The position numbers and the translations under genes were made by a program. 64,000 nt of DNA from RPQJ01 sp963700045 (GTDB taxonomy: Bacteria > Pseudomonadota > Gammaproteobacteria > Steroidobacterales > Steroidobacteraceae). This document shows positions 53,018-61,212 of this stretch, in pieces. A model generated the notes under the pieces. It had not been told where the DNA came from. It did not search any database and was given only the letters and a program-made list of their open reading frames with translations. The stretch covers positions 115,384 to 179,383 of the forward strand of contig CAVOWK010000007.1 of assembly GCA_963700045.1 (NCBI GenBank), written 5' to 3'. Each line of letters begins with the position of its first letter. Position 1 is the stretch's first letter.

Positions 53018-53386
53018 TCAGGGAACTCGCGAAACAGCCAGCCTGGCGAGTTCGATCAACGGCTCCTTGCGGTCAACCCGGACCTCGAGCGCAAGCTTGC
53101 CGCGCTGCAAGACCACCAGCGAGTACCCGCTGTCAGGCGCACGCGGTTGGACGTAAGCCTCATCGCACGGCCCGGTAACCGACTCCCCGCGCCCTGCACC
53201 GCTCTGCGTCTCGAGCAGGGCCTCATGCATGGCTGTCGAGCCGGTTATCGCGACCGCAACCTTGTTCTCGACCATGGGGGGCAATTACGCGGATGGAACT
53301 GGCGACGCCGCGTGCCCTGGGGCGTTCGGACCACCGCACGCAATGATGCCCATCACCAGCGCCGTCACACCGATCACTGAACGCAT
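53018..53386 (-). pseudogene. Small lipoprotein interrupted by an in-frame TAA
   Basis: ATG 53386 encodes a lipoprotein signal (MRSVIGVTALVMGIIACGG). After 33 residues an in-frame TAA (53285-53287) intervenes; the same frame then continues for 88 codons with plausible protein (ENKVAVAITGSTAMHEALLE, YSLVVLQRGKLALEVRVD) to 53018. Read together it would be about 122 residues. Either a nonsense mutation or a second start is used. There is no clear ribosome site, and its 5' end fuses in frame to antitoxin sequence. Confidence 0.5.
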
Positions 53387-53575
53387 GTCAGAGAGCGTGC
53401 GGTACAGCGTTGCAAGGCTCAAGCCGGTCCGTTCAGCCAACGCCGCCATTCCGCCGACAGCATCAGCGACGGTACGCAACGCGACTGGGACGATGTGCGC
53501 ATTGCCATCCTCCAGCATGGCTTCGATATAGGCCGCAATTTCGCTCTCATCCCGCAGGTGCTCGCCCGCGCGAAA
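53387..53575 (-). pseudogene. Antitoxin fragment (HigA-like putative addiction-module antidote)
   Basis: The minus strand reads RAGEHLRDESEIAAYIEAML, then ALRTVADAVGGMAALAERTG and LSLATLYRTLSD. This is the conserved body of the short antidote family (usual form: EHLRDEEDIAAYLEAALED...GMSQIARETGLSRESLYRALS). It lacks its own start and its C-terminal DNA-contact end. It runs without a stop into the lipoprotein signal at 53386. No toxin gene is adjacent. Confidence 0.65.
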
Positions 53576-53700
53576 CGGCGCGCGAAGAACAGGAACGCGC
53601 TGCGGCCCTCGCCGGGCCGTACGCGGGTGAACAGCACGAGCAGGCGCTCGAAGGGACTCAAGCCGGAGTGGTCAGTCAGTATCGGCCAGTGAACCGTGGC
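53575..53700 (-). pseudogene. N-terminal fragment of an NTT-like transporter
   Basis: The minus strand gives LTDHSGLSPFERLLVLFTRV and RPGEGRSAFLFF. This aligns with the first 35 residues of the NTT-like transporter at 8221 (ISDHAELSRFERFLSLVTRV, RPGEGRAAFLFF). Homology stops exactly where the first TM helix should continue, and antitoxin sequence begins. It starts immediately after the stop of the winged-helix/TPR gene. Confidence 0.75.
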
Positions 53701-53704
53701 GTCT

Positions 53705-56056
53705 TCATGGGATCGCAATGCCCTTCAGCCCCGGATCGGGCTCGGCGAGCGTTCGCGCGAATCCGTTGTCGATCGCGTGCTTGATGAGCCGCTGCGCCTC
53801 GGGCCGGTCGTCCCGGTCGGCCGCGGCCAGCGCCGCGCAGTAGGCGACGAATGGCTGGTCGGGACCGAGTTCGAGGGCGCGCGCAAGATGGCGTCGCGAC
53901 CGGTCCTGGTCGTCGAGACGGCCGTAGAAGTAACCGAGCAGCGCCCAGGCTTCCGCGTCGGACGCGTCCACCGCGAGCGCCTTCTGCGCAAGAAGCACCG
54001 CGCGCCGGTAGTCCTCGCGTGCCGCCGGGCGCCCCTTCGGCAGGTACCACTTGGAATCGCCGCGCCCACCCCAGAGCCGGTGGTCCTCCGGCGCGAGCTC
54101 GATGGCCTTGGTGTAGGCCGCGACACCGTCCTCGAAGCGACCGAGATAGTAGTAGAGCGTCCCGAGGTTCGAGTAGGCCGCCCGCGCCGGCTCGATCTGG
54201 ATCGAACGCTCGAAGGCCGCGGCCGACTGCTGCAGGTCGCCCGCGGCGAGCAACGCGGCACCGAGGTTGTTGTAGGTGGTGGGGTTGCCAGGCGCGAGCT
54301 CGGTGGCACGCCGGTAGGCGTCGACAGCCTCGCGATTCCGGGAGACCTGGAACAGGAACGTGCCAAGGCTGTTGTAGGCCTGCCAGAATCCGGGCTCGAC
54401 GGCGATGGCCTCGCGGAAGCTCCGCTCCGCTTCGTCGGGACGGTTCGATTTCGCCAGCGCCCGGCCGAGGCCGATGTGAACCAGCGCGTCGCGCGGCGAG
54501 CGCCGCAGCAGTGAGCGGTAGACCGCCTCCGCCTGCTCCGGCCGCCCGCTCGCAACGTAGAGCCTGCCAAGCGCGAGCTCGGTCTCCTTGAGCGACGGAT
54601 CGGTCTCCAGCGCCTGGCGGCAGGCGGACTCGGCTGCGTAGACCTGGTCGGTCGCGTTGGTCGCGTCGAACCGTGCGATGGCAATCTCGCACATGCCGGC
54701 CTGCGCGCGGGCGAAGCCCGGGTCCTCCTCGAGCGCGCGCCGGAACAGGTCCTCGGCCGCGTCGATGTTCGAGATCGCACTGCCCTTGCGGAGCTGGGAG
54801 ACGCCCGCGAGATAGAAGTCGTAGGCACGGGGATTCGAGGTCGAGGAGGCACGGATCTGCTGCGCCACCTCGGGTGTCAGCACGGCCTGCAGCTCGCGCG
54901 CGATGGCGCCGGAGATGTCCTGCTGGATCGCGATCAGGTCCTGCCAGGGACGGTCGTAGCTCTCGGTCCACGCATGGAAGCCGGTCAGCGCATCGATGAG
55001 CTGGGCGGTCACGCGTACGCGCTCGCCCTCGCGTCGTACGCTGCCCTCGAGCACGTAGCGCACGCCGAGCTCCCGACCGATCCTGCGTACGTCGAGGTCC
55101 TTGCCCTTGTACGCGAACGCCGAGGTGCGCGCAGCCACGCGCAGCCCCGGCAGCTTGGCCAGGTCACTGGAGAGTTCCTCGCTGAGACCGTCACCGAGGT
55201 AACCGGACTCGCCCGAGGGACTCATTTCCGCGAACGGCAGCACGCCGATGGACTGGGGACTCGGATCGAAGCCCGCCTCCCCGGGCTCCCCGGTGCGGTC
55301 GATGCTTTGCCACCACGCGTAGCCCGTCACCATCGCCATCAGCACGACGCCCGTCACGACAGCGGGCGCGACTGCCGCACGCTTGCGCGGCAGGCGCAGG
55401 CCGCGGCTGCCGTCGTCCTCCCTGACGACACCGTCGGGCGTGATCTCGTACGCCCAGGCCAGTACCGCGACGATCGGCAGGCCGATGATCACGAGGATGG
55501 TAAGCGCCGTCAGCCACCACTCGGGAAGATGTAGCGGCTCGAAGATGGTCTCCGCAACCTGCAGCACCAGCCACATCCCGACCAGATAGGCTCCGACCAC
55601 GCGGAACACGTGGCGCCGCCGCAGCTCCGCGAGCAGTTTCTGCAGGGGCGAGATCCCGGGCGCGACGGGTGCCGACCCGGACTCCGCGGTCGCCATCGGT
55701 ACCGCGACCGGCGGCGCCAGCGGGGCGACGTGTGCCACCAGCATGAGATCCGTGCGGGCGATGTTCGCGATGTATCGCTGGTCCTGGGGCGAGCCGCCAA
55801 GCAGCTCGCGCAGCGAGCGTACCGTCTCGCGCAGCCGGGCATCGGTGCCCGCTTCGGCGGGCCAGACCCGTTCCCTGAGTTCGCGGCGACTCACGGCCCC
55901 GCCCTGTTGCAAGGCCAGCGCGGTCAGCAAGGCAAGCTGATCACGTGCGAGCGGATGCCGGCCAGCGGGACCCGTGAGCCGCGCTTCCCGCGGTTCGACG
56001 AGCCACTCTCCGAGCCGGAATCCGTCTTGCAGGTCGGTAGCCTCCGTAGCCTCCAT
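53705..56056 (-). CDS. Winged-helix / membrane / TPR regulator (CadC-like), copy 2, intact
   Basis: The 783-residue protein has an OmpR-type winged helix (residues about 10-105: FRLGEWLVEPREARLTG, RRELRERVWPAEAGTDARL), a TM pair (VFRVVGAYLVGMWLVLQVAE, EWWLTALTILVIIGLPIVAV) and a third TM helix (AVVTGVVLMAMVTGYAWW). A FlgO/TolB-like domain follows (IGVLPFAEMSPSGESGYLGD, VRYVLEGSVRREGERVRVT), then about ten TPRs to the end. It is probably a membrane-anchored transcription factor that senses periplasmic partners through TPRs. It is divergent from the TIR-TPR gene across 201 bases. Same domain order as 8807-11204. ATG 56056 is the natural start of the wHTH. Confidence 0.82.
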   Translation of the reverse strand: MEATEATDLQDGFRLGEWLVEPREARLTGPAGRHPLARDQLALLTALALQQGGAVSRRELRERVWPAEAGTDARLRETVRSLRELLGGSPQDQRYIANIARTDLMLVAHVAPLAPPVAVPMATAESGSAPVAPGISPLQKLLAELRRRHVFRVVGAYLVGMWLVLQVAETIFEPLHLPEWWLTALTILVIIGLPIVAVLAWAYEITPDGVVREDDGSRGLRLPRKRAAVAPAVVTGVVLMAMVTGYAWWQSIDRTGEPGEAGFDPSPQSIGVLPFAEMSPSGESGYLGDGLSEELSSDLAKLPGLRVAARTSAFAYKGKDLDVRRIGRELGVRYVLEGSVRREGERVRVTAQLIDALTGFHAWTESYDRPWQDLIAIQQDISGAIARELQAVLTPEVAQQIRASSTSNPRAYDFYLAGVSQLRKGSAISNIDAAEDLFRRALEEDPGFARAQAGMCEIAIARFDATNATDQVYAAESACRQALETDPSLKETELALGRLYVASGRPEQAEAVYRSLLRRSPRDALVHIGLGRALAKSNRPDEAERSFREAIAVEPGFWQAYNSLGTFLFQVSRNREAVDAYRRATELAPGNPTTYNNLGAALLAAGDLQQSAAAFERSIQIEPARAAYSNLGTLYYYLGRFEDGVAAYTKAIELAPEDHRLWGGRGDSKWYLPKGRPAAREDYRRAVLLAQKALAVDASDAEAWALLGYFYGRLDDQDRSRRHLARALELGPDQPFVAYCAALAAADRDDRPEAQRLIKHAIDNGFARTLAEPDPGLKGIAIP

Positions 56057-56257
56057 TGTTCTCTTGACTGTCCCGCCCGTGCACCCGCGGGCAGGATAGC
56101 AGAGCGAATCGTCGCCAACCTTGCCCTCAGGGCATGCGGGCTCAAGCCCTCCCTTCGACCGATATGAGCGTTTGGACGTTCTATCTGCTTCGCACGGGAT
56201 CGGGCCGGTCGTGAGCGAAGTACGGCATCCGGGTCCGCGGTGATAGTCTCCCCGGCG

Positions 56258-58459
56258 ATGTCGGCCCCAATCCCCGAAGCCGCTTTCCGGTTCAGCGCCT
56301 TCATCAGCTACAGCCACCGTGACGAGCGGTGGGCACGCTGGCTGCAGAAAGCGCTGGAAACCTACCGCGTGCCGTCGCACCTCGCGCACCCGGAATGGGG
56401 CGTGGCTTCGCGGCGCCTGTCTCCAGTGTTCCGCGATCGCAGCGACTTGCCGAGCGCGACCGACCTGGGCGCCCACATCCGTCAGGCGCTGCAGGATTCG
56501 GCCAGCCTCATCGTCATCTGCTCACCCGGCGCAAGCGCCTCGCGGTGGGTCAACGAGGAGATCCGCTACTTCAGGAGTCTCGGCCGCGGCAATCGCACCT
56601 TCTGCCTGATCGTGGACGGCGAGCCCAACGCGAGCGGCCTTGCGGGACGGGAGTCGCACGAATGTTTCCCACCCGCCCTGCGCGTCCTCGACGGCGCGGA
56701 CGACCCCTCGACCGGGCCGCGCCTCGAGCCGGTCGCGGCCGACGTGCGGCCCGGGGGTGACGGAAAGTCCAACGCACGGCTCAAGATCATCGCGGGCCTG
56801 CTCGGCGTCGGCTTCGACGTGCTCAAGCAGCGCGACTTGCGGCGGCGCAACCGGCGGCTGGTCCTGGTCACCGCATTCGCGCTTGTCCTGACCGGCGTCG
56901 TGACCGCGCTCGCGATCGAGGCCCGCATTGCGCGCAAGGCCGCGGAGCAGAAGCAGAAGCAGGCCGAGGACCTCGTCGCCTTCATGCTGACCGATCTGAA
57001 CGACCGGCTGCGGGAGGTGCAGAGGCTCGACATACTCGAGGCGGTGGACAATCAGGCGATGGCTTACTTCTCGGCGCTGCCGGTGCACGACGTCACCGAC
57101 CAGACGCTCGCGTTGCGCAGCAAGGCGCTCCAGAAGATCGGCAACGTGCGTCAGGACGAGGGCCAGCTCGCAGCGGCCCTGGAGTCGTACCTCGCGGCCT
57201 CGGAACTGGGCGCTGAACTCCTGCGACGCTCGCCTGATGACCCCGAACGCGAGGCCGCCTACGCCGAGACGCTGAACCACCTGGGCAACGCCCAGTACTT
57301 CCAGGGCGATCGCGACCGTGCCCTCGAGAGCTTCACTCGCGCAGCGGCGCTGCTGACGCGAGCTACGGCCACGCGCCCACAGGACGATTGGCTGGAAGTT
57401 CTATCCTCGGCCCGCACCAACGCTGGACGGGTACTCGAGACGCGAGGGGAGTTCGAGGCCGCGAGGGCACTCTATGAGTCCGTCCTCTCGACCACCACGA
57501 TGCTGGCGGCGCGCCAACCGGCCGATATCCGGCGCCAGGCCGACCTCGCGGACGCCCACGACAGCCTCGGCAAGATCGCACTCGAGCAGGGGCAACTCGC
57601 GCAGGCCATCGCAGCCTATCGCGACGTGCACCGCATCAAGTCGGAGCTGTTGTCCCGAAGCCCGCAAGACCGCGACGCGGTCGAACGCCTGCTCATCAGC
57701 AACGGCATCCTCAGCCGTACGCTGGCCCTGTGCGGCGCCGAAGTCGAGGCGACGAAACACGTTCGCGAGGCCCTCGGCGCCGCGACGACCCTCGTGGACT
57801 TCGATGCGAAGCAGGCCGACTGGCGATTCTGGCTGGGCAAGTACGGTCTCCAGCTCGGCGGCATTGCACGCAGTGCGGGCCGCCTGCAGGAGGCCGCGGG
57901 CCACGACGGTGAAGCCCTTCGGGTCCTCTCCGAACTCGTCGCGACCGACGGGACCAACAGCGCCTGGCAGCGCGAGCTGGCGAGCGCGCAGGTTGAGTCG
58001 GCGCGGCTGCGGCTCGCCCTGGGCGAACCGGCCGAGAGCGAGCGGCTGCTGCAGGCCGCATTCGCGACCCTGACGCAGGAAGACGAAGCCGGGCGGGGGG
58101 ACCGCAACCTGAGGCTGCTTGAGGCGCAAGCGCACATAGTGCGAGGCCAGCTCGCCGCGCGCCGCAACGAGGGAGCCGAAGCGCGCGAGCACTGGATTCA
58201 GGCGCGAGAGTCGATCGCGAACGACGTGCGCATCGGCGCGAACCCGAACTTCCTTTCGGTCTGGGCAAGCGCCCAATTGCTGCTCGGAGAAGCGGGCGCC
58301 GCGCGACCTGCGATCGATCAGCTCATGGCGATGGGTTACCACACACCCGATTTCGCAGCCATGCTCGCCGCGGCGAATGCGGCTTACCTGGTGACACCCC
58401 ACGAAAAACGATGTGTGAACGGTCAGTCATTGTCTACCACTGCGGGAAGAATCCATTAG
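56258..58459 (+). CDS. TIR-domain / transmembrane / TPR protein
   Basis: The 733-residue protein begins with a TIR-like domain (FRFSAFISYSHRDERWARWL, LIVICSPGASASRWVNEEIR). The Glu in WVNEEI is at the place of the catalytic Glu of TIR NADases. A single TM helix follows (LVLVTAFALVLTGVVTALAI, about residues 205-225), then a charged coil (KAAEQKQKQAEDLVAFMLTD) and about 430 residues of TPR-like helices. It is anchored with TIR in the cytoplasm and TPRs most likely outside. Divergent from the TPR regulator; a small beta-rich protein follows. Roles in signalling or defence are possible; none is proved. Confidence 0.78.
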   Translation: MSAPIPEAAFRFSAFISYSHRDERWARWLQKALETYRVPSHLAHPEWGVASRRLSPVFRDRSDLPSATDLGAHIRQALQDSASLIVICSPGASASRWVNEEIRYFRSLGRGNRTFCLIVDGEPNASGLAGRESHECFPPALRVLDGADDPSTGPRLEPVAADVRPGGDGKSNARLKIIAGLLGVGFDVLKQRDLRRRNRRLVLVTAFALVLTGVVTALAIEARIARKAAEQKQKQAEDLVAFMLTDLNDRLREVQRLDILEAVDNQAMAYFSALPVHDVTDQTLALRSKALQKIGNVRQDEGQLAAALESYLAASELGAELLRRSPDDPEREAAYAETLNHLGNAQYFQGDRDRALESFTRAAALLTRATATRPQDDWLEVLSSARTNAGRVLETRGEFEAARALYESVLSTTTMLAARQPADIRRQADLADAHDSLGKIALEQGQLAQAIAAYRDVHRIKSELLSRSPQDRDAVERLLISNGILSRTLALCGAEVEATKHVREALGAATTLVDFDAKQADWRFWLGKYGLQLGGIARSAGRLQEAAGHDGEALRVLSELVATDGTNSAWQRELASAQVESARLRLALGEPAESERLLQAAFATLTQEDEAGRGDRNLRLLEAQAHIVRGQLAARRNEGAEAREHWIQARESIANDVRIGANPNFLSVWASAQLLLGEAGAARPAIDQLMAMGYHTPDFAAMLAAANAAYLVTPHEKRCVNGQSLSTTAGRIH

Positions 58460-58534
58460 GCTCACAGCCTCCGTGCGCGGCCTGGGGGATGTTCCCCGCG
58501 CCTGCCCGTACGAGATCCAAAGGGGAGTCATTCG

Positions 58535-58837
58535 ATGACAAAGAAGATCAACCTGCCCTGCAACGGCAACGGCGGAAACAATTCGATCAAGAAGGAAGCC
58601 GACACCATCACGTTCGAGACCAGTGGCAACTGCACGTTCACCGAATTCAACTTCACTGGAGGCACCGGCAATCCGTACTACCCGCCAGGCTTTTCGAACA
58701 AGAGTCCCCTCGATGGCGTCGGCAAGAGCGTTTCCTACTCTTACGACGGGACGGCCATCAAAGACAAATACACGTTCGGTTACGACGTCAAAACGCCCAC
58801 GATGGGCAACGGGTCGGGGACCATCAAGAACGGCTGA
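58535..58837 (+). CDS. Small beta-rich protein, unknown
   Basis: The 100-residue protein is well supported by AAAGGGGAG 7 bases before ATG 58535. It has no signal or TM segment and is rich in Gly, Asn, Thr and Lys: MTKKINLPCNGNGGNNSIKK, TITFETSGNCTFTEFNFTGG, GKSVSYSYDGTAIKDKYTFG. The pattern suggests a beta-sandwich with two Cys. It lies 75 bases after the TIR-TPR gene and may be its partner. Codon use is more AT-rich than its neighbours. Family not recognised. Confidence 0.6.
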   Translation: MTKKINLPCNGNGGNNSIKKEADTITFETSGNCTFTEFNFTGGTGNPYYPPGFSNKSPLDGVGKSVSYSYDGTAIKDKYTFGYDVKTPTMGNGSGTIKNG

Positions 58838-59004
58838 TGATCCGCCGGTGGGCCGGCCTGGGCGCCGCCCACTTGCATCAACTGGGTGCGCGCAGCAGCA
58901 GGAACTGGACGCCCTGTTGCCGATGCGACCCTGGGCAGGTAGCCAGCCTCGTTGCAGTTAGCCGTGCCGACGTGCGTGCCCAGTCTGCATTCTGGACTTC
59001 TGCC

Positions 59005-59037
59005 GAAAGTACCAAGGTTCCTAAGGTTAGTACTTTC
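59005..59037. repeat. Inverted repeat GAAAGTAC / GTACTTTC
   Basis: 8-base perfect arms at 59005-59012 and 59030-59037 enclose a 17-base loop holding two direct copies of AAGGTT. Surrounding sequence has no convincing gene between 58838 and 59109. It could be an operator, a recombination site or part of a structured RNA. Confidence 0.55.
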
Positions 59038-59109
59038 TTCATCTCATCGAGATCGAAAAGCACTTTAAGAGTAAGGAGAAAGTTGGTGGTGAGGGGGACT
59101 CCCGAAAAG

Positions 59110-59298
59110 TCAGGCTAAGTAGCTGATATCGCGCGGACAACGTGCGTCCACTATCGGGACATACCCCCAAAAATACCCCCGCGTTGGTCGCGCTGCCCCC
59201 GGTTCTCGCGAGACTTCTTCGGACTTCAACTCAGCCGCTAGAGCTTCGAGTTCATCTGCCATCCGTCGCAGGATCTCAGGTACCTGGGTGACGTTCAC
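59110..59298 (-). CDS. Small putative protein, mobile-element style
   Basis: Start GTG 59298 is 2 bases after the stop of the gene before it. The 62-residue peptide (NVTQVPEILRRMADELEALA, AELKSEEVSREPG) has an amphipathic N-terminal helix. The C-terminal part covers a direct repeat ATACCCCC (59161, 59173). It resembles small accessory proteins of integrative elements, but there is no secure family. Confidence 0.35.
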   Translation of the reverse strand: MNVTQVPEILRRMADELEALAAELKSEEVSREPGAARPTRGYFWGYVPIVDARCPRDISYLA

Positions 59299-59300
59299 GA

Positions 59301-59627
59301 TCAGGAGTCACGCTCGCCGGCCGCCTCCTGCGCCGCGACCAGCAGTTTCTTGAATAGCGCGAACCGCGCCTCCTGATCGCCCCCGATCCGCTCGAGTGCG
59401 GCCAGCACGACCGTGCACACAGCATCGCAGAACAAGTCGTCAGCATCGGGGGGGGGTGTCGTCCATGCGCCCAGCCTCGCGCGTCCCAGGCCATCTAGCG
59501 ACACGAATAATTGCGCGGTTCCCCCAGAAATGCGTTTGCCCGATCGAGCGACCGGATGGCTGGCACCGCTCGCCCCGGCCCTGTCACCCATCGAAGTACC
59601 CCCCGGGGGGACGGGGGTAGGCCACAA
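59301..59627 (-). CDS. Small putative protein, unknown
   Basis: The frame encodes up to 108 residues; the credible part starts around GGTAQLFVSLDGLGRARLGA and ends LERIGGDQEARFALFKKLLV then AAQEAAGERDS, probably a helical domain. The N-terminal start is uncertain, because its first codons include the CCCCCCGGGGGG palindrome (59599-59610). It may form an operon with the small gene that follows. Confidence 0.4.
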   Translation of the reverse strand: MWPTPVPPGGTSMGDRAGASGASHPVARSGKRISGGTAQLFVSLDGLGRARLGAWTTPPPDADDLFCDAVCTVVLAALERIGGDQEARFALFKKLLVAAQEAAGERDS

Positions 59628-59742
59628 GTCGGATTGGGTCCCATCCGGGAATATGATTCCCTGCCCATCCGCACACCTGAATTTTTTTCGTAAAATTTTT
59701 GCTCAGTAATTTTTTGCTGCCCCGTTGCCCCTGCTTCGCCCA

Positions 59743-59768
59743 GATGCAGAAACCCCGGCGCGGGGCCG
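59743..59768 (-). terminator. Terminator-like hairpin, dispersed repeat copy 2
   Basis: CCCCG/CGGGG stem (59753-59757, 59761-59765) with TTTCTGC on the minus strand, about 30 bases after the stop of the minus-strand gene 59799-60482. The 26-base unit is repeated exactly at 60834-60859. Confidence 0.55.
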
Positions 59769-59798
59769 GGAAGAGGTACCGCTCGCCGTCAATGCAGG

Positions 59799-60482
59799 TC
59801 AACGCGTCTTCAATTGGGGAAACTGCTCCCGGATGAACGGCCAATAGCAGTCGGGATCGGACGTCGTGCTTAGCGACTCCACGGCCTCCAGGGCCACCTC
59901 ATCTTCCGCTGTGACGGAGAAGACCCAACCCGGCGCAGCCTCAACAATCATTGCCTTCATCCTCTGCAGCCCCTTCAACCCCTGGACCTGCACTTCTGCC
60001 GTCGCCTCGAATTTGACGCAACTTGGACGCGTTGGCGAATTGCAGGACTCGACTTCGAAGGTTGGCTCAGTGGTGGGCTGGGGCGCTGGCAGGTTTTTGC
60101 GCAAATCTCTGAAGTTGTCCTTAAAGGAGCGGATCTTCGCCTCAATCAAGTTGGCGTCCCGCTCGACTCCGAGGTCGTCAGCTGAGTCAGCGCTTTGCCC
60201 GAAGGAGTATTGGCGGTCCTTCGAACTGAAGAACCCAGTGACCGGATCGATAGTCCACTGGCCGCTGACAGTGAACGTGTAACAGAGGCGGGACGCGTCG
60301 TTATTGAAGTAATACAGCCGCCTAATGACCTGGTCGCGCGCGGAGAAGAAGAGGGCGACCTGCTGCTTGTCGGGACTTAGCCAATATTTGACCTTAACGG
60401 GCTTGGTCGCGTCACCAAGAACCGTCACTGAACAGCAGAGCGCCGTCAGGCCGACAAAAAATGAAGCGAATCGCGGTGTCAC
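59799..60482 (-). CDS. Exported protein of unknown function
   Basis: Starting at GTG 60482 (GAGGA 8 bases ahead) gives 227 residues with a signal peptide TPRFASFFVGLTALCCSVTV. A longer frame to 60527 lacks a ribosome site. The mature part has KVKYWLSPDKQQVALFFSAR, DQVIRRLYYFNNDASRLCYT and a Cys pair in VESCNSPTRPSCVKFEAT. It ends with a hairpin terminator. Codon use is less GC-rich than the core genes, which suggests transfer. No family recognised. Confidence 0.6.
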   Translation of the reverse strand: MTPRFASFFVGLTALCCSVTVLGDATKPVKVKYWLSPDKQQVALFFSARDQVIRRLYYFNNDASRLCYTFTVSGQWTIDPVTGFFSSKDRQYSFGQSADSADDLGVERDANLIEAKIRSFKDNFRDLRKNLPAPQPTTEPTFEVESCNSPTRPSCVKFEATAEVQVQGLKGLQRMKAMIVEAAPGWVFSVTAEDEVALEAVESLSTTSDPDCYWPFIREQFPQLKTR

Positions 60483-60607
60483 GGCTCGTCCTCGCAAGAA
60501 CGCCCCTACGCCTAAATTCCTTACCAAAAATCTCCGCGCTAGAGCGCCCTGCGGTATTCGTACTTCTGCCCTTGCGAACGCGGCTGCGGCAAGCCGTCGC
60601 TCGCCCC

Positions 60608-61126
60608 ATGATCGACCTCGGGACCATCGCCGGCCTGCACGAACACCAGCACGAGCTCGCGGCCTACTGCCCTCGCTGCGATGCGTGGCGGTTGCTTGGT
60701 GAGATGGTCAGCCAGGGTAAGGGATCGCTGCGCCTTCCGCTTCGAGTGCGCTGCAGGGACTGTGGCGAGGTTGGTCAGCTACAGGTGTGTCCACCGATGC
60801 CGATGCGGTCAGGGACAGGTTGGGTGTCGCCCGGATGCAGAAACCCCGGCGCGGGGCCGAATCTCAGTGCGGCCGCCAATCCCGATACTGGACGTTGGCA
60901 GGCACTGGAGGAGCTGCACCTCGCGCTCCGCAAACCGCTCCGCCAGCCACTGAAACCACTCCCCGACGGTCTCCCGGCCCGTCTCCCTGCGCTCATCGAA
61001 GAAATAACACTGGAGCTTGCGCCAGGACACGACGATCGGACCGCTGAAGAAATCATCCACCAGGTCAATGCTGACTTCGCCACGGAAGACCAGGATGTAA
61101 ACCGGCGTGCAATTCTGACCAGGTAA
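60608..61126 (+). CDS. Small zinc-ribbon protein, repeat-family copy 2 (read-through C-terminus)
   Basis: The first 73 residues repeat the protein of 52721: MIDLGTIAGLHEHQHELAAY, YCPRCDAWRLLGEMVSQGKG, VRCRDCGEVGQLQVCPPMPM, GTGWVSP. Here the stop found in copy 1 is lost, and the frame runs on through the hairpin repeat and antisense to the DUF4760-like gene, ending inside the IS21 left end. The extra C-terminal 100 residues are therefore probably not native. Confidence 0.55.
   Translation: MIDLGTIAGLHEHQHELAAYCPRCDAWRLLGEMVSQGKGSLRLPLRVRCRDCGEVGQLQVCPPMPMRSGTGWVSPGCRNPGAGPNLSAAANPDTGRWQALEELHLALRKPLRQPLKPLPDGLPARLPALIEEITLELAPGHDDRTAEEIIHQVNADFATEDQDVNRRAILTR
60809..61095 (-). pseudogene. DUF4760-like gene, 3' part (split by IS21)
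   Basis: The minus strand reads VFRGEVSIDLVDDFFSGPIV, VSWRKLQCYFFDERRETGRE and TVGEWFQWLAERF. Removing the IS21 and one copy of ACCAGGA joins it in frame to the 5' part at 63532-63812 (SIGVLV then FRGEVS). The family fold is a TM helix plus a helical domain. The C-terminal end overlaps the hairpin repeat on the other strand. Confidence 0.75.
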
Positions 61127-61212
61127 ACGGGGTAAACCGCGTTCAAAACTGACCACCCCGTACCCTCCCGCAGCCGAACCGGCTGCGCGGGGGAGAACCT
61201 GGGGTGTTGTGC

